Source: Desulfuromonadales bacterium (GTDB lineage Bacteria; Desulfobacterota; Desulfuromonadia; Desulfuromonadales; JACZKF01). From it: a stretch of DNA of 59,056 bases. A program made the position numbers and the translations under genes. Each line of letters starts with the position of its first letter. Position 1 is the first letter of the stretch. This document shows positions 7,590 to 16,900 of the stretch, one piece after another. The notes beneath the pieces were generated by a model that did no database searches, was not told where the DNA came from, and was given only the letters and a program-made list of their open reading frames with translations. The stretch is from contig JARFUG010000012.1 in the NCBI GenBank assembly GCA_029289095.1, positions 1 to 59,056 of the forward strand, in the 5' to 3' direction.

Positions 7590-8924
7590 TTGCACCCCCC
7601 CTTGCGCCGCAAGCATCTTATTTACCTCGTGCTCGTGCTCCTGCTTCTGCTTGCCGGCTGCGCCTCCCCCCGCACCGAGGTCGACATTCTCGATCTGCGC
7701 CGGATGCCGCAAGCGCCCTCGGCCTATCTGAGCGACGCATCGCGCGACCTTCCGCTCTGGCCCGATCAGAACGCTCTGGCGCAGGACTATCTGCTCCGCC
7801 ATTTCGCCCCCTGGGATGAGCTGGAACCGCGGCCGCTCTCTCAGGCTTACTGGATCGAGGACTGGGCGAAGGAGCGCTCGCTTTTCGCCGAAAACCTTCG
7901 CCCCCTGGAGCCCGGGCGATTCGCCGCCCTTCTCGCCCTGGCGGCTAAGGAGAGCTATCCGAGCCTTGATGAGCTTGCGGTGACGGTGCGCCCCACCCAC
8001 TGCCGCGCCCTTCCGACCCGCCGCCCTCTCTTCCAGGATCCGGCCAGAGCGGGTTCGGGCTACCCTTTCGATTATCTGCAGAACTCGGCCGTTTCCCCCA
8101 ATACCCCCTTGCGCATCCGTCATCGCAGCACCGACGGAGCGTGGGTCTACGCACAGGCTCCCGCCGTCCACGGCTGGTTCCCTGCCGAAGATGTCGCCCT
8201 GATCGATGAAGAGACCGCCGGGCGCATGCGCTCAATGCCGCAGGCAGTCCTTTTTCGCGACGGCACAGCACTCTTCGATGCCGCCGGGACGTTCCGTTTC
8301 CAGGCCCGCATGGGGACGCTGTTTCCCCTTCTGGACGTGCAGGAGAACCGTTTCCGCGTTCTTTACGCTGCGGCGGGGGAGGATGGCCGGGCGCTTCTTC
8401 GCGAGGCGGACCTCGACGCCGGGAGCACCGCACCCTTTCCCCTGCCCGGGAGCGCGGCGCGCATTGCCGCCCTTGCCGACACCCTCGTCGGGCAGAGCTA
8501 CGCATGGGGGGATCAGTTCGGCGACCGCGACTGCTCCTCCATGGTGCGCGATCTCTATGCCCCTTTCGGCATCTGGCTTCCGCGAAACTCCACCCGGCAG
8601 GCCGAAGCCTGGCGCTATCTCTCGGTGGAGACGCTCTCATCGAAGGAAAAGGAGGATTTTCTCCTGCAGGAAGGGATCCCCTGGGCGACTCTCGTCTGGA
8701 TGCAGGGGCACATCATGCTCTATATCGGAGAGCACCAGGGGAGGGCCGCCCTGATGCACGCCCTCTGGGGGGTGCGCACCCGCAGCGCCGAAGGGCGCGA
8801 CGGACGTCACATTGTCGGTCGCACCGTCATAACGACCCTGCAACCGGGGCTCGAGCTCCCCGAACTCTCACCGGAGGGGGACCTTCTCAGCAGAGTGAAG
8901 GGGATCGCTCTGCCCGGGCGCTGA
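7590..8924 (+). CDS. Lipoprotein NlpC/P60-type cell-wall hydrolase with SH3 regions
   Basis: A 444-aa protein starting at TTG with GGAGG 6 nt upstream. It has a signal peptide and lipobox LLLLLAGC (Cys near residue 24), so it is probably a lipoprotein. The middle region resembles the SH3 domains that precede NlpC/P60 enzymes (WVYAQAPAVHGWFPAEDVALI). The catalytic domain contains the nucleophile in GDRDCSSMVRDL and the His in QGHIMLYIG. It probably cleaves peptidoglycan stem peptides in the periplasm. It is flanked by unrelated genes on the same strand. Confidence 0.85.
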   Translation: MHPPLRRKHLIYLVLVLLLLLAGCASPRTEVDILDLRRMPQAPSAYLSDASRDLPLWPDQNALAQDYLLRHFAPWDELEPRPLSQAYWIEDWAKERSLFAENLRPLEPGRFAALLALAAKESYPSLDELAVTVRPTHCRALPTRRPLFQDPARAGSGYPFDYLQNSAVSPNTPLRIRHRSTDGAWVYAQAPAVHGWFPAEDVALIDEETAGRMRSMPQAVLFRDGTALFDAAGTFRFQARMGTLFPLLDVQENRFRVLYAAAGEDGRALLREADLDAGSTAPFPLPGSAARIAALADTLVGQSYAWGDQFGDRDCSSMVRDLYAPFGIWLPRNSTRQAEAWRYLSVETLSSKEKEDFLLQEGIPWATLVWMQGHIMLYIGEHQGRAALMHALWGVRTRSAEGRDGRHIVGRTVITTLQPGLELPELSPEGDLLSRVKGIALPGR

Positions 8925-9029
8925 TCGCGATCGATTGTTGCCGGGGCGACGAAAGCGGGTAAACTTTCATTAGAGGGGAACCCGTACCGATCCGGCCAAA
9001 GGCCGATACGATCCGCAGGAGGTGCCGTC

Positions 9030-9251
9030 ATGGAAAATCGCGATGTGGTCAGCCGTCTGATGGGCTATTGTCTGCAGAGCAGGGAAAATGCCGAACGACT
9101 CTTCGATGCTCTGATTTCGCGCCGCGAACGCACGCTCACCCTCGGCGAAGAAACGATCCGGCTTACGGATCAGGAACGCGGCGAGTTCGTCGAGCGCTTC
9201 AGCGCCGAGGTCGAACCGACCCTCTGGGAATCCAAGAGACTCAAAAACTGA
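9030..9251 (+). CDS. Hypothetical 73-aa protein
   Basis: A strong AGGAGGT ribosome site precedes the ATG. The product is soluble and charged (MENRDVVSRLMGYCLQ...), probably mostly helical, with a single Cys. No family recognised. A perfect hairpin (9265-9288) just after the stop may end its transcript. Confidence 0.6.
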   Translation: MENRDVVSRLMGYCLQSRENAERLFDALISRRERTLTLGEETIRLTDQERGEFVERFSAEVEPTLWESKRLKN

Positions 9252-9264
9252 AAATTTTCCTGCA

Positions 9265-9288
9265 GGGGCACGGCACGCGCCGTGCCCC
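9265..9288. terminator. Hairpin between convergent genes
   Basis: Perfect 10-bp stem GGGGCACGGC/GCCGTGCCCC with a 4-nt loop, 14 nt after the 73-aa gene. The T-run is weak, so termination is inferred from its position between convergent genes. A CCTCACT heptamer tract follows directly. Confidence 0.55.
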
Positions 9289-9312
9289 CTCACTCCACTC
9301 CTCACTCCTCAC
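9287..9312. repeat. CCTCACT heptamer repeat tract
   Basis: CCTCACT, a shortened CCACT unit, then CCTCACT and CCTCACA. This is the same 7-nt family found near 18.55, 48.67 and 51.79 kb. It lies at the 3' end of the cardiolipin synthase gene. Confidence 0.75.
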
Positions 9313-9318
9313 AGCCTT

Positions 9319-10533
9319 TCAGGGCTGCCGCTCCTGTGGCGGGCGCCCCTCGCGCATTCGGGCGGTCAGAGAAAAAATCCATCCGAAAAGGCGTCCCATC
9401 AGACGCTCCACTCTCGGTCGCTCTCTCCACTCGTGCAGTCCGATCTCGCGACTCTTGGCGAAATCGGTGACGAAAAGAGATCGAACCTTCTCGACCAGTA
9501 CGGGGTCCTCCAACTCCTGATTCGCTTCGAGATTCCAGCGGTGGTTCCAGTGATCGAGATTGCTCGATCCGATGCTGAGCCACTCGTCCACCAGCAGAAC
9601 CTTGGCATGCAGAAATCGCGGCTGGTACTCGAAGATGCGCACCCCGTCCCTGAGAAGCCTTCCGTAGTAGCGTCGGCCGAGAATTCTGACTGAAGGGTGA
9701 TCCGTTCGCGGCCCAGGCAGCAGCAGCCGAACATCCTTGCCTTCGCGTGCGGCGCGGCGCAACTCCCGGCGCAGCTTCCAGGAGGGGACGAAGTAGGCGG
9801 TGGCGAGCCAGACGCGGCGTTCGGCGTTGCGCACCCGGTTGATGAATGAGCGCGTGATCTCGGATCTGGCTGCCGCGCGCGCATGCAGAACGACCCTCCC
9901 CGCACGACTGCCCCTCCCTTTCAGCTCTCCTCGCGGAAGGATCAGGAAACGTCCGGTGCTCCTTTCCCACGTCTCCTTGAAGACGCTCTGCCAGTCGAGA
10001 ACGCAAGGGCCGCGGATCTCCACCATGATCTCGTGCCAGTACGATTCGGGATGCACCGCGGGATCGAACCGATCGGTGATGCCGACCCCTCCGGTAAAGG
10101 CGACTTCCCCATCGACCAGAAGGAGCTTTCGATGATTTCGCGGAAGGTTGAGGAGGCGACGGGCCGGGCGAAGGCGGTTGAAGGAAGCGAGTTCGACCCC
10201 TCCGTCCGAGAGCCTCTCCCGGTCGCGCCGGCGAAGGTAGAAGGCCCCGAAATCATCAAGCAGAACGTAAACCTTCACCCCCCTGCCTGCGGCTGCGGTC
10301 AGGGCGTCGATGAATCGGTCGGCCACCTGGCCTGACTCGAACAGATACATCTCGAGCAGGATGTGACTTTTTGCGGTGGCGATGCTGGTGAGCATTGCCG
10401 GAAAGAAAGCGCCTCCGTCGACCAGGAGTTTGAACCGGTTTCCCTTTCTCCAGGGAAAGCGGAACTTGGGCTGATGTCCAAGGACGGCGTCCCTGTATCT
10501 TCGCTGATGTCCTTTCGCCTGAACCCTCTGCAT
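9319..10533 (-). CDS. Phospholipase D-superfamily cardiolipin synthase-like protein
   Basis: A 404-aa enzyme with the two HKD motifs of the PLD superfamily: NHRKLLLVDGEVAFTGGVG (around residues 130-150) and LHAKVLLVDEWLSIGSSNLD (around 315-335). The layout fits ClsB/YbhO-type cardiolipin synthases, which join phosphatidyl groups at the inner membrane. No N-terminal membrane helices are present, as in ClsB. The start has GGGAGG upstream. It lies 21 nt after malonyl-CoA decarboxylase, so the two are likely co-transcribed. Confidence 0.85.
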   Translation of the reverse strand: MQRVQAKGHQRRYRDAVLGHQPKFRFPWRKGNRFKLLVDGGAFFPAMLTSIATAKSHILLEMYLFESGQVADRFIDALTAAAGRGVKVYVLLDDFGAFYLRRRDRERLSDGGVELASFNRLRPARRLLNLPRNHRKLLLVDGEVAFTGGVGITDRFDPAVHPESYWHEIMVEIRGPCVLDWQSVFKETWERSTGRFLILPRGELKGRGSRAGRVVLHARAAARSEITRSFINRVRNAERRVWLATAYFVPSWKLRRELRRAAREGKDVRLLLPGPRTDHPSVRILGRRYYGRLLRDGVRIFEYQPRFLHAKVLLVDEWLSIGSSNLDHWNHRWNLEANQELEDPVLVEKVRSLFVTDFAKSREIGLHEWRERPRVERLMGRLFGWIFSLTARMREGRPPQERQP

Positions 10534-10554
10534 CCGAGCACCTCCCTGCCCGTC

Positions 10555-12021
10555 TCAGGGGAGCAGAGACATGCGCAGGATCCGGGTGAACTTTCCGCCG
10601 GGTCCCTCCTCTCGCGGCGAAGGCCGCAGCAGTGAGCGAATCGCCGAAGAGACGGCGATGCGTCCGTCGGCCGCAAACGATTCGCGGTTCTTTTCGATCT
10701 CGTCGAGCTTGTACAGATAGTTCACCATCATCCCGTAAGACTGCCTGATCCCTTTTGGTGAAAGATCTCCCGCCCAGTTCAGACGCTCGATTCGGGCGCC
10801 GTTGCCCAGGTGAAAGCGCTCCACCGGATCGAGAAGACCCCCGTCCTTCCCCTTCTTGTGCAGGTAGCGGACGCACAGGCGCTCCAGCGGCTCACGAAGA
10901 AACTGTTCGATCTCCCGGCGCCGGTAACGCTCGGGGACGCTGAGGATCTCTTCGAGCACGGGAGGAAGATTCAGAGAATCGGCAGATGCCCCCAGGGCCT
11001 CCCGGGCGCTCTGCTCGAGGGGGTCTTCGCTGTCGGCCGCAAGCGTCGCTGAGAGCCAACGGGCGAACCCGGGAAGGGGAGAAAGAGTGGCGAAGGTGCG
11101 CAGGTTGGGAAACTCGTGCCGCAGCTCGTCCACCACCTGTTTGATGAGAAAGTTGCCGAAACTGATCCCCCGAAGCCCCTTCTGGGCATTGGAAATCGAG
11201 TAGAAGATGGCGGTATCGGCCTCTTCGGGCTTCAGATCGGGGGCGCTCTGGTCGAGCAGGGCCTGGACGCTGTCGGAAATGCCGGTCACCAGGGCCACCT
11301 CGACGAAGATCAGCGGCTCACCCGGCATGGCCGGGTGAAAAAATGCGTAGCAGCGCCGGTCCGATTCGAGACGGTTTCGCAGGTCGTCCCACGAGTCGAT
11401 CTCGTGCACCGCTTCGTAGGCGATGAGCTTTTCCAGCAGCGCCGCCGGCGAATCCCAGGTGATGTGATGAAGCTCAAGAAAACCAATGTCGAACCAAGTG
11501 GCAAGCAGACCCCTGAGCTCCCCGTCCAGGCTCTTGAGCGCCGGATCGGAACCGATGTGGCTCAGCAGGTCGCCTCGCAGGTCGACGAGAAACTTCATTC
11601 CCTGGGGAAGGGCGAGAAACTGGCGCAACAGGCGGATGCGCGGGGAGGCGAGTTCTTCTCGCAGGTGCTGTTCGGCACGCAGAAATGCTTTCTCGTCCGC
11701 GGCCTGCAGCAGCGTGCGCGCCGCCTCCTCGACCCGGGGACGGTCGGCGGAGAATTCGCGGGCGAGAAGCTCCAGAAAGCGTCGACGCCCCTCCTCGTTG
11801 AGGGTGAGATAGCTCTGTCCGAGCCCCGCCGCCCGGCGGCGGACCGTGATTTCGCCTCCGCGCCCGGCCACGCAGTCGCGCATCTGTTTTCGCAGCACGG
11901 CGAGATCGCCCTCGGAAAGAGACGGCTGAAGGCTCGGAACCTTGTCGGTGTCGCGAAGCGATTCAGACATTCCCTGCCAGACCTGACGAAGGTTGCTCAG
12001 AGTGCCCCGGATGACGTCCAT
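10555..12021 (-). CDS. Malonyl-CoA decarboxylase
   Basis: A 488-aa protein matching the MLYCD/MatA-type family, which converts malonyl-CoA to acetyl-CoA and CO2. Visible hallmarks are ITWDSPAALLEKLIAYEAVH, RRCYAFFHPAMPGEPLIFVEVAL, FYSISNAQKGLRGISFGNFL and the C-terminal VERFHLGNGARIERLNWAGD. The helical N-terminal domain and GNAT-like C-terminal domain are both complete. It could serve malonate or fatty-acid metabolism, but no malonate transporter or malonyl-CoA synthetase is nearby. Its neighbours are glycogen phosphorylase and cardiolipin synthase. Confidence 0.9.
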   Translation of the reverse strand: MDVIRGTLSNLRQVWQGMSESLRDTDKVPSLQPSLSEGDLAVLRKQMRDCVAGRGGEITVRRRAAGLGQSYLTLNEEGRRRFLELLAREFSADRPRVEEAARTLLQAADEKAFLRAEQHLREELASPRIRLLRQFLALPQGMKFLVDLRGDLLSHIGSDPALKSLDGELRGLLATWFDIGFLELHHITWDSPAALLEKLIAYEAVHEIDSWDDLRNRLESDRRCYAFFHPAMPGEPLIFVEVALVTGISDSVQALLDQSAPDLKPEEADTAIFYSISNAQKGLRGISFGNFLIKQVVDELRHEFPNLRTFATLSPLPGFARWLSATLAADSEDPLEQSAREALGASADSLNLPPVLEEILSVPERYRRREIEQFLREPLERLCVRYLHKKGKDGGLLDPVERFHLGNGARIERLNWAGDLSPKGIRQSYGMMVNYLYKLDEIEKNRESFAADGRIAVSSAIRSLLRPSPREEGPGGKFTRILRMSLLP

Positions 12022-12071
12022 CGGTCTCCCCTTTCAATGCAGCGAATGGAATGAAAAAGGTGTATGTCTTC

Positions 12072-12365
12072 TCAGGAGTTGAGATTGCGAATGCCACTTC
12101 GTTCTTCGAGGGCTTCCGGGCCGAGCGTTTCGACGGCCTCTTCGAGCAGCGACACGACTTCAAAGAAACCTTCCCACTGCGCCATCTGCAACACCACGCG
12201 CCATGTATCGCGGCGCGCCAGGGCCTTGTAGGTGGCGCTCTCGCATGGGAGGTCTTCGGCCATGTGGGCGAGGAGCCAGTTCACCGCTTCACGTTCGGCC
12301 TGCTGCTCACGGTGGACGCGGGCGATGTCGGCAATCGAGATTTCCCTGCTCCGTTCATCGATCAT
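12072..12365 (-). CDS. Hypothetical 97-aa helical protein
   Basis: It has an AAGGAGG ribosome site before ATG. The sequence is acidic and helical (EREAVNWLLAHMAEDL...RDTWRVVLQMAQWEGFFEVVSLLEEAVE), with no membrane segment or signal. I do not recognise it. It sits 23 nt after glycogen phosphorylase and 50 nt before malonyl-CoA decarboxylase on the same strand, so it is probably in their operon. Confidence 0.65.
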   Translation of the reverse strand: MIDERSREISIADIARVHREQQAEREAVNWLLAHMAEDLPCESATYKALARRDTWRVVLQMAQWEGFFEVVSLLEEAVETLGPEALEERSGIRNLNS

Positions 12366-12388
12366 GCCGGCCTCCTTCTCTCACACAC

Positions 12389-14899
12389 CTATTTTACCGG
12401 AAAGGGAGAAATCTGCTCCAAGCGCCAGATGTCGCGGTTGTAGTCGATCATGGTGCGATCGGTGGAAAACTTGCCGCTCGCGGCGGTATTCAGAATGCTC
12501 ATGCGCGTCCATCTCTCCCGGTCCTTGTAGGCGGCCGCGGCCTCGCGCTGGGCCTCCAGATAGCTTCTGAAATCGGCGGCGGTCATCCACATGTCGCCGG
12601 GATTTCGAATCGCCGCGATGATCGCATCGAAAATCCCCGGTTCGAACTGGTTGAAGTGCCCGCACTCGAGAAGCTGCATCACCCTTCGCAGATCGTCGTC
12701 GGCAGCGATGATCGTCTCCGGATCGTAGCTGCGGCGGCGCTCCTGCACCTGCTCGGCGCTCAGCCCAAAAAGAAAGAAATTCTCATCTCCCACCTCCTCG
12801 CGGATCTCGATATTCGCGCCGTCCAGAGTGCCGATGGTGACGGCGCCGTTCATCATGAACTTCATGTTCCCCGTGCCGGAAGCCTCCTTCCCGGCGGTGG
12901 AGATCTGCTCGGAGAGGTCGGTGCCGGGGGCGATCACTTCCATGGCGGTGACGCGGTAGTCGGGGAAGAAGACGACCTTGAGCTTTCCTCCCACTTCCGG
13001 GTCCTCATTGATCACCTGCGCCACGTTGTTGATGAGCTTGATGATGCTCTTGGCCATGAGGTAGCCCGGCGCCGCCTTGCCGCCGATCAGGACGCAGCGG
13101 TCAACCCAGCCGTCGCTCTCGCCGCGCTTGATCCGGTCATAAAGGTGGATCACGTGCAGGATGTTGAGAAGCTGCCGCTTGTATTCGTGGATGCGCTTGA
13201 CCTGCACGTCGAAAAGGGCATCGGGATGGAAATCGATTCTGCATTCGTCCTTCACCATCCGCGCCAGGTGCTCCTTGTTCTGCCGTTTCACCTCGGCCCA
13301 GCGCTCGCGGAACTCGGGGTCGTCGGCCAGCGGAGCGAGCCGGGCGAGTTGAAAGAGATCGGCGACCCACCCCTCTCCGATTTTCTCGCTGATCAGCCCG
13401 GCGAGGGCCGGATTGCACCCGGCCAGCCAGCGTCGTGGGGTGACGCCGTTCGTCTTGTTGTTGAACTTCTCCGGCCACAGCTCATAGAAATCCCGGAAAA
13501 GCCCCTCGGTGAGGAGTCGCGAATGAAGGGCGGCGACGCCGTTGACCGAGAAGCTGCCGACGATGGCCAGATAGGCCATGCGCACCATCGGCTCGGGCCC
13601 CTCTTCGATGAGGGACATGCGCCTCTGGCGCTCGGTATCTCCGGGCCAGCGGCGCGCCACCTCGGCGAGATACCTGGCGTTGATCTCGTAGATGATTTCG
13701 AGCAGACGCGGCAGGAGGGTTCGAAAGAGGCGCACGGGCCACTTCTCGAGGGCTTCGGGAAGGAGCGTGTGATTGGTGTAGGCCAATGTGGCCGTGGTGA
13801 TCTTCCACGCCTGGTCCCAGCCGAAGCGGTGCTCGTCCATCAGCAGGCGCATCAGCTCCGGGACGCAGCAGCTCGGATGGGTGTCGTTGAGCTGAAAGAC
13901 GTTTTTTTCGGCGAAGCGCGAAAAGTCCTCGCCGTTCGTGCCAATCCAGCGTGCGAGCACATCCTGCAGGCTCGCCGATGCGAGAAAATACTGCTGACGA
14001 AGGCGCAGCTCCTTTCCGCTTTCGCTGGCGTCGTTCGGGTACAGGACCATGGTGATGTTCTCGGCGGCGTTCTTGGCCGCCACCGACTCGGGATAAAGCC
14101 CGGCGTTGAACTCGCCGAGGTCGAACTCCTCCGTCGCTTCGGACTTCCAGAGGCGCAGGGTGTTGACGGTGCCGTTGTCGTAACCGGGGATGGGGATGTC
14201 AAAGGGGACGGCGAGAACGTCGCGCGAATCGACCCAGCGCCCCCGCAGCACCCCGTCGCGATCGCGATAGAATTCGGTGCGCCCTCCAAAGCGTATCCGC
14301 TGGATGTACTCGGGGCGCTCGATCTCCCAGGGATTCCCTTCGCGCAGCCAGTGATCGGGCTCCTCGACTTGATGGCCGTCGACGATCGTCTGGCGAAACA
14401 TCCCGTACTCGTAGCGGATGCCGTATCCGGTGACGGGGAGCTTCAAGGTGGCGCAACTGTCGAGAAAGCAGGCCGCCAGCCGCCCAAGGCCCCCGTTGCC
14501 CAGCCCTGCGTCGTGTTCGGCCTCGGCGATCTCCTCGAGCTCGAGCCCCAGGCACTGAAGCGCCAGAGGCGCGTCGCCCGAGAGGCCGAGGTTGAGAAGA
14601 GCGTTCCCGAGGGTGCGTCCCATCAGGAACTCGAGCGAGAGATAGTACGCCTGGCGGGCGTCGGCCGCTTCATAGGCGTAGCGCGTCGCCTTCCAGCGCT
14701 CCATCAGTCTGTCGCGAACGCCCAGAACCAGGGCGCTGTAGGCATAATGAGCCGAGCGGCAGTGCCGATCGCGCCCCAAGGTATAGGTATAGTAGCGACG
14801 GAAATCCTCAACCAGGCTGTGCACGTCCATCCCAAGCGGAGGAAGGTCCGTCAGGTTCGGCAACGGGGTGAGGGCCTTCGTCTCTTTTCTAGACATCAT
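12389..14899 (-). CDS. glgP: Glycogen/alpha-glucan phosphorylase
   Basis: An 836-aa enzyme that releases glucose-1-phosphate from glycogen or maltodextrin. The full family length is present. Signatures include YYLSLEFLMGRTLGNALLNL near residue 85 and GNGGLGRLAACFLDS. The PLP-lysine region EASGTGNMKFMMNGAVTIGT is followed by DGANIEI. It begins at MMSRKETK; the ribosome site is weak. It heads a minus-strand run with a 97-aa protein, malonyl-CoA decarboxylase and cardiolipin synthase. Confidence 0.96.
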   Translation of the reverse strand: MMSRKETKALTPLPNLTDLPPLGMDVHSLVEDFRRYYTYTLGRDRHCRSAHYAYSALVLGVRDRLMERWKATRYAYEAADARQAYYLSLEFLMGRTLGNALLNLGLSGDAPLALQCLGLELEEIAEAEHDAGLGNGGLGRLAACFLDSCATLKLPVTGYGIRYEYGMFRQTIVDGHQVEEPDHWLREGNPWEIERPEYIQRIRFGGRTEFYRDRDGVLRGRWVDSRDVLAVPFDIPIPGYDNGTVNTLRLWKSEATEEFDLGEFNAGLYPESVAAKNAAENITMVLYPNDASESGKELRLRQQYFLASASLQDVLARWIGTNGEDFSRFAEKNVFQLNDTHPSCCVPELMRLLMDEHRFGWDQAWKITTATLAYTNHTLLPEALEKWPVRLFRTLLPRLLEIIYEINARYLAEVARRWPGDTERQRRMSLIEEGPEPMVRMAYLAIVGSFSVNGVAALHSRLLTEGLFRDFYELWPEKFNNKTNGVTPRRWLAGCNPALAGLISEKIGEGWVADLFQLARLAPLADDPEFRERWAEVKRQNKEHLARMVKDECRIDFHPDALFDVQVKRIHEYKRQLLNILHVIHLYDRIKRGESDGWVDRCVLIGGKAAPGYLMAKSIIKLINNVAQVINEDPEVGGKLKVVFFPDYRVTAMEVIAPGTDLSEQISTAGKEASGTGNMKFMMNGAVTIGTLDGANIEIREEVGDENFFLFGLSAEQVQERRRSYDPETIIAADDDLRRVMQLLECGHFNQFEPGIFDAIIAAIRNPGDMWMTAADFRSYLEAQREAAAAYKDRERWTRMSILNTAASGKFSTDRTMIDYNRDIWRLEQISPFPVK

Positions 14900-15110
14900 A
14901 GTTCGGTCTTCTTTCTTTTATGTCATGGAGGTTTCGGTCAGCGCCGCGTTCCTCGCGTCGAAGAGTGCTCGTCACAATCCTGCCAGTTTACACGAAAAAG
15001 AAGCATATGGCCTGCAGACCAGGCGATTCGAATGATCTATCCGGATAATTCAGCGGGTGCGGGTATCGAGAGCGACCAACGGCTGCAGGCCCGGGCATGG
15101 TCGAATCCAG

Positions 15111-16700
15111 TCACCGCAAGAAGATGAAGAAGATGATGTTGGCCAGCCCGATAACAAAACCGAGGAGCGCCCCGAAAAGGTTGATGTACTTGAACTGCTC
15201 CTGCATTACCCCCAGCAGAAGACCTTCGACCTTGAGCATGTCGAGGGTGTTGACCTTCTCCGCCACCATGCGGTGGACGTTGAGCGAGTCGACCAGCGGC
15301 GGGACCTCCCTTTTGAGGACCTCTACGAGCTGGCGGTGGATGCCCTCTTCGAGCTCTTCGCGGATGTCTCCAGGAACCCTTGCAGAGAGGCGACCCAATG
15401 GTCTTTCGTAGAGCCACATGTCGCTTTGGTCCGCCAGGATTTTAGAAAAGGTCTGCCGCGCCGCCGGCGCACGAAGGACCTCCAGGATCTTGTCGGCCAG
15501 ACTCTCCAGGGCCTCCTCCTTTGCGCCGGGAGGAAGGACCTTGTCGGCAAGCGCCCCGAAGGAAGTGTCCTTGATTCCGGCGATCCCCTTCTCGGTCCCT
15601 GCGAGGATGAGGTCGGCCGTTCGGGGACTGCGCACGGTCTCCAGCGCCTTTTCGCAGATGAACGCGCGGATTTCCGAGACCTTCTCGTAGGAGAGCCTTT
15701 CGGCCAGACTGCGAGGAGATTTGTCCAGAAATTTCTCGATTCGCTCGCGAAGCATCTCGGCGATCTGTTTCTGGGTGCGCTCCTCCCTCAGCCAGCGCGA
15801 GATCTCGCCGCTCGCCTGGTCGAGAAAGCCGGGGATGCGGGCATAGAGCTTGTCCATATTGACGAATCCGGAGATCAGGCCGGCGAATCCTTCCAGCGAA
15901 TCGAGAAACGATTCGATCCCCGCTCGGGACTGGGCGATCAGCCTTTCGCGAAAAAGCGGATCATAGAGAAGGCCGCCGAATTTTTCCAGCAGCGGAGGAA
16001 CCTCCTTCTCCACCTGTGCGAAAACGAACTCGGCGATGTCGGGGGGGATCAGTTCCCGGATCGGACGATGCGAGGAGAGAAAATGCTCCACTCGGGCATC
16101 GACGAAGCCGCACACCTCCCTGCCTACCCCTTCGGTCTGCAGGAACCTGCCGATCTGCTCTCCGAGATGGCCTCGCACAAGGTCATAGCGCTCGGGGGAA
16201 AGAAAGCTCTCCAGATCGCGCGACAGGATCTCTTCACCCTTGCTCTGCACGTATTCTCTTAAGCGCGACTCGAAGGCGTCGCTCTCCAGGTAAACGAAAA
16301 CGGCGTTGACCACCTTCCAGCGCACCAACTCGACCAGGTCGCGCAAACGCTCGCGGTAGGCCAGGGGGACGAGCGATTCGGCCGTACCAAGCTCTCGGTC
16401 GAGAAATTCCCCGAGCTTCTCGTTGACCGCCCCCCTCAGCTCCCGCCGGAACGACTCCCTTGCGAGGGTGCGACCCACGTCCTCGGAAGTGAGCAGATGC
16501 CCCCCCACCATTTCTCCCATTTTCTCCGCGAGTTCTCCTCGCTTGGCCGGAATGATCCCCGGGGTCAGCGGCACACGCACCCCGAAGACCCGCCAGGGGC
16601 GCAAGGGGCGAAAGAGCATGCGGATGGCGATGTAGTTGGTGATATAGCCGATGAAGGCGCCGAGCAGGGGCGGAAGGAGGTAGGGGAGAAACTGTTCCAT
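15111..16700 (-). CDS. DUF445 family membrane protein
   Basis: A 529-aa protein with the DUF445 N-terminus (LLGAFIGYITNYIAIRMLFRP), then PLTPGIIPAKRGELAEKMG. A long helical middle rich in repeated LxxRIxxFL/VxxxL patterns follows, and a C-terminal membrane hairpin (NLFGALLGFVIGLANIIFFI). It is related to YheB-type proteins. The role is unknown; the length is typical. There is a 211-nt gap to glgP, holding no clear element. Confidence 0.88.
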   Translation of the reverse strand: MEQFLPYLLPPLLGAFIGYITNYIAIRMLFRPLRPWRVFGVRVPLTPGIIPAKRGELAEKMGEMVGGHLLTSEDVGRTLARESFRRELRGAVNEKLGEFLDRELGTAESLVPLAYRERLRDLVELVRWKVVNAVFVYLESDAFESRLREYVQSKGEEILSRDLESFLSPERYDLVRGHLGEQIGRFLQTEGVGREVCGFVDARVEHFLSSHRPIRELIPPDIAEFVFAQVEKEVPPLLEKFGGLLYDPLFRERLIAQSRAGIESFLDSLEGFAGLISGFVNMDKLYARIPGFLDQASGEISRWLREERTQKQIAEMLRERIEKFLDKSPRSLAERLSYEKVSEIRAFICEKALETVRSPRTADLILAGTEKGIAGIKDTSFGALADKVLPPGAKEEALESLADKILEVLRAPAARQTFSKILADQSDMWLYERPLGRLSARVPGDIREELEEGIHRQLVEVLKREVPPLVDSLNVHRMVAEKVNTLDMLKVEGLLLGVMQEQFKYINLFGALLGFVIGLANIIFFIFLR

Positions 16701-16900
16701 AAGCGACGTGTAGGCTCCTGTCGTGCGGTCGCAAAACGGATGCGGCCGGATATCAATGGAAGACTCATCATATCGAAGGTTTATCCGTGGGGCAAGAAAG
16801 CGTTCTGGTATAGTTTAGACGTAGAGGTTCATCAGTCGAGACCCGCCGATGAACAGGGCGCTTCAAGGCATGATTTCATCCACTCGAGGGATACTCTGTG

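Noticed and set aside
15022-15050. tRNA-like GATTCGAATGATC string
   Set aside because: There is no acceptor stem, D-arm or anticodon arm around it. No tRNA genes were recognised anywhere in the window.
12203-15127. 974-codon plus-strand ORF
   Set aside because: It is antisense to glycogen phosphorylase and follows from the GC-rich codon bias. The translation has no domain pattern and no ribosome site, while the minus strand encodes a complete enzyme.
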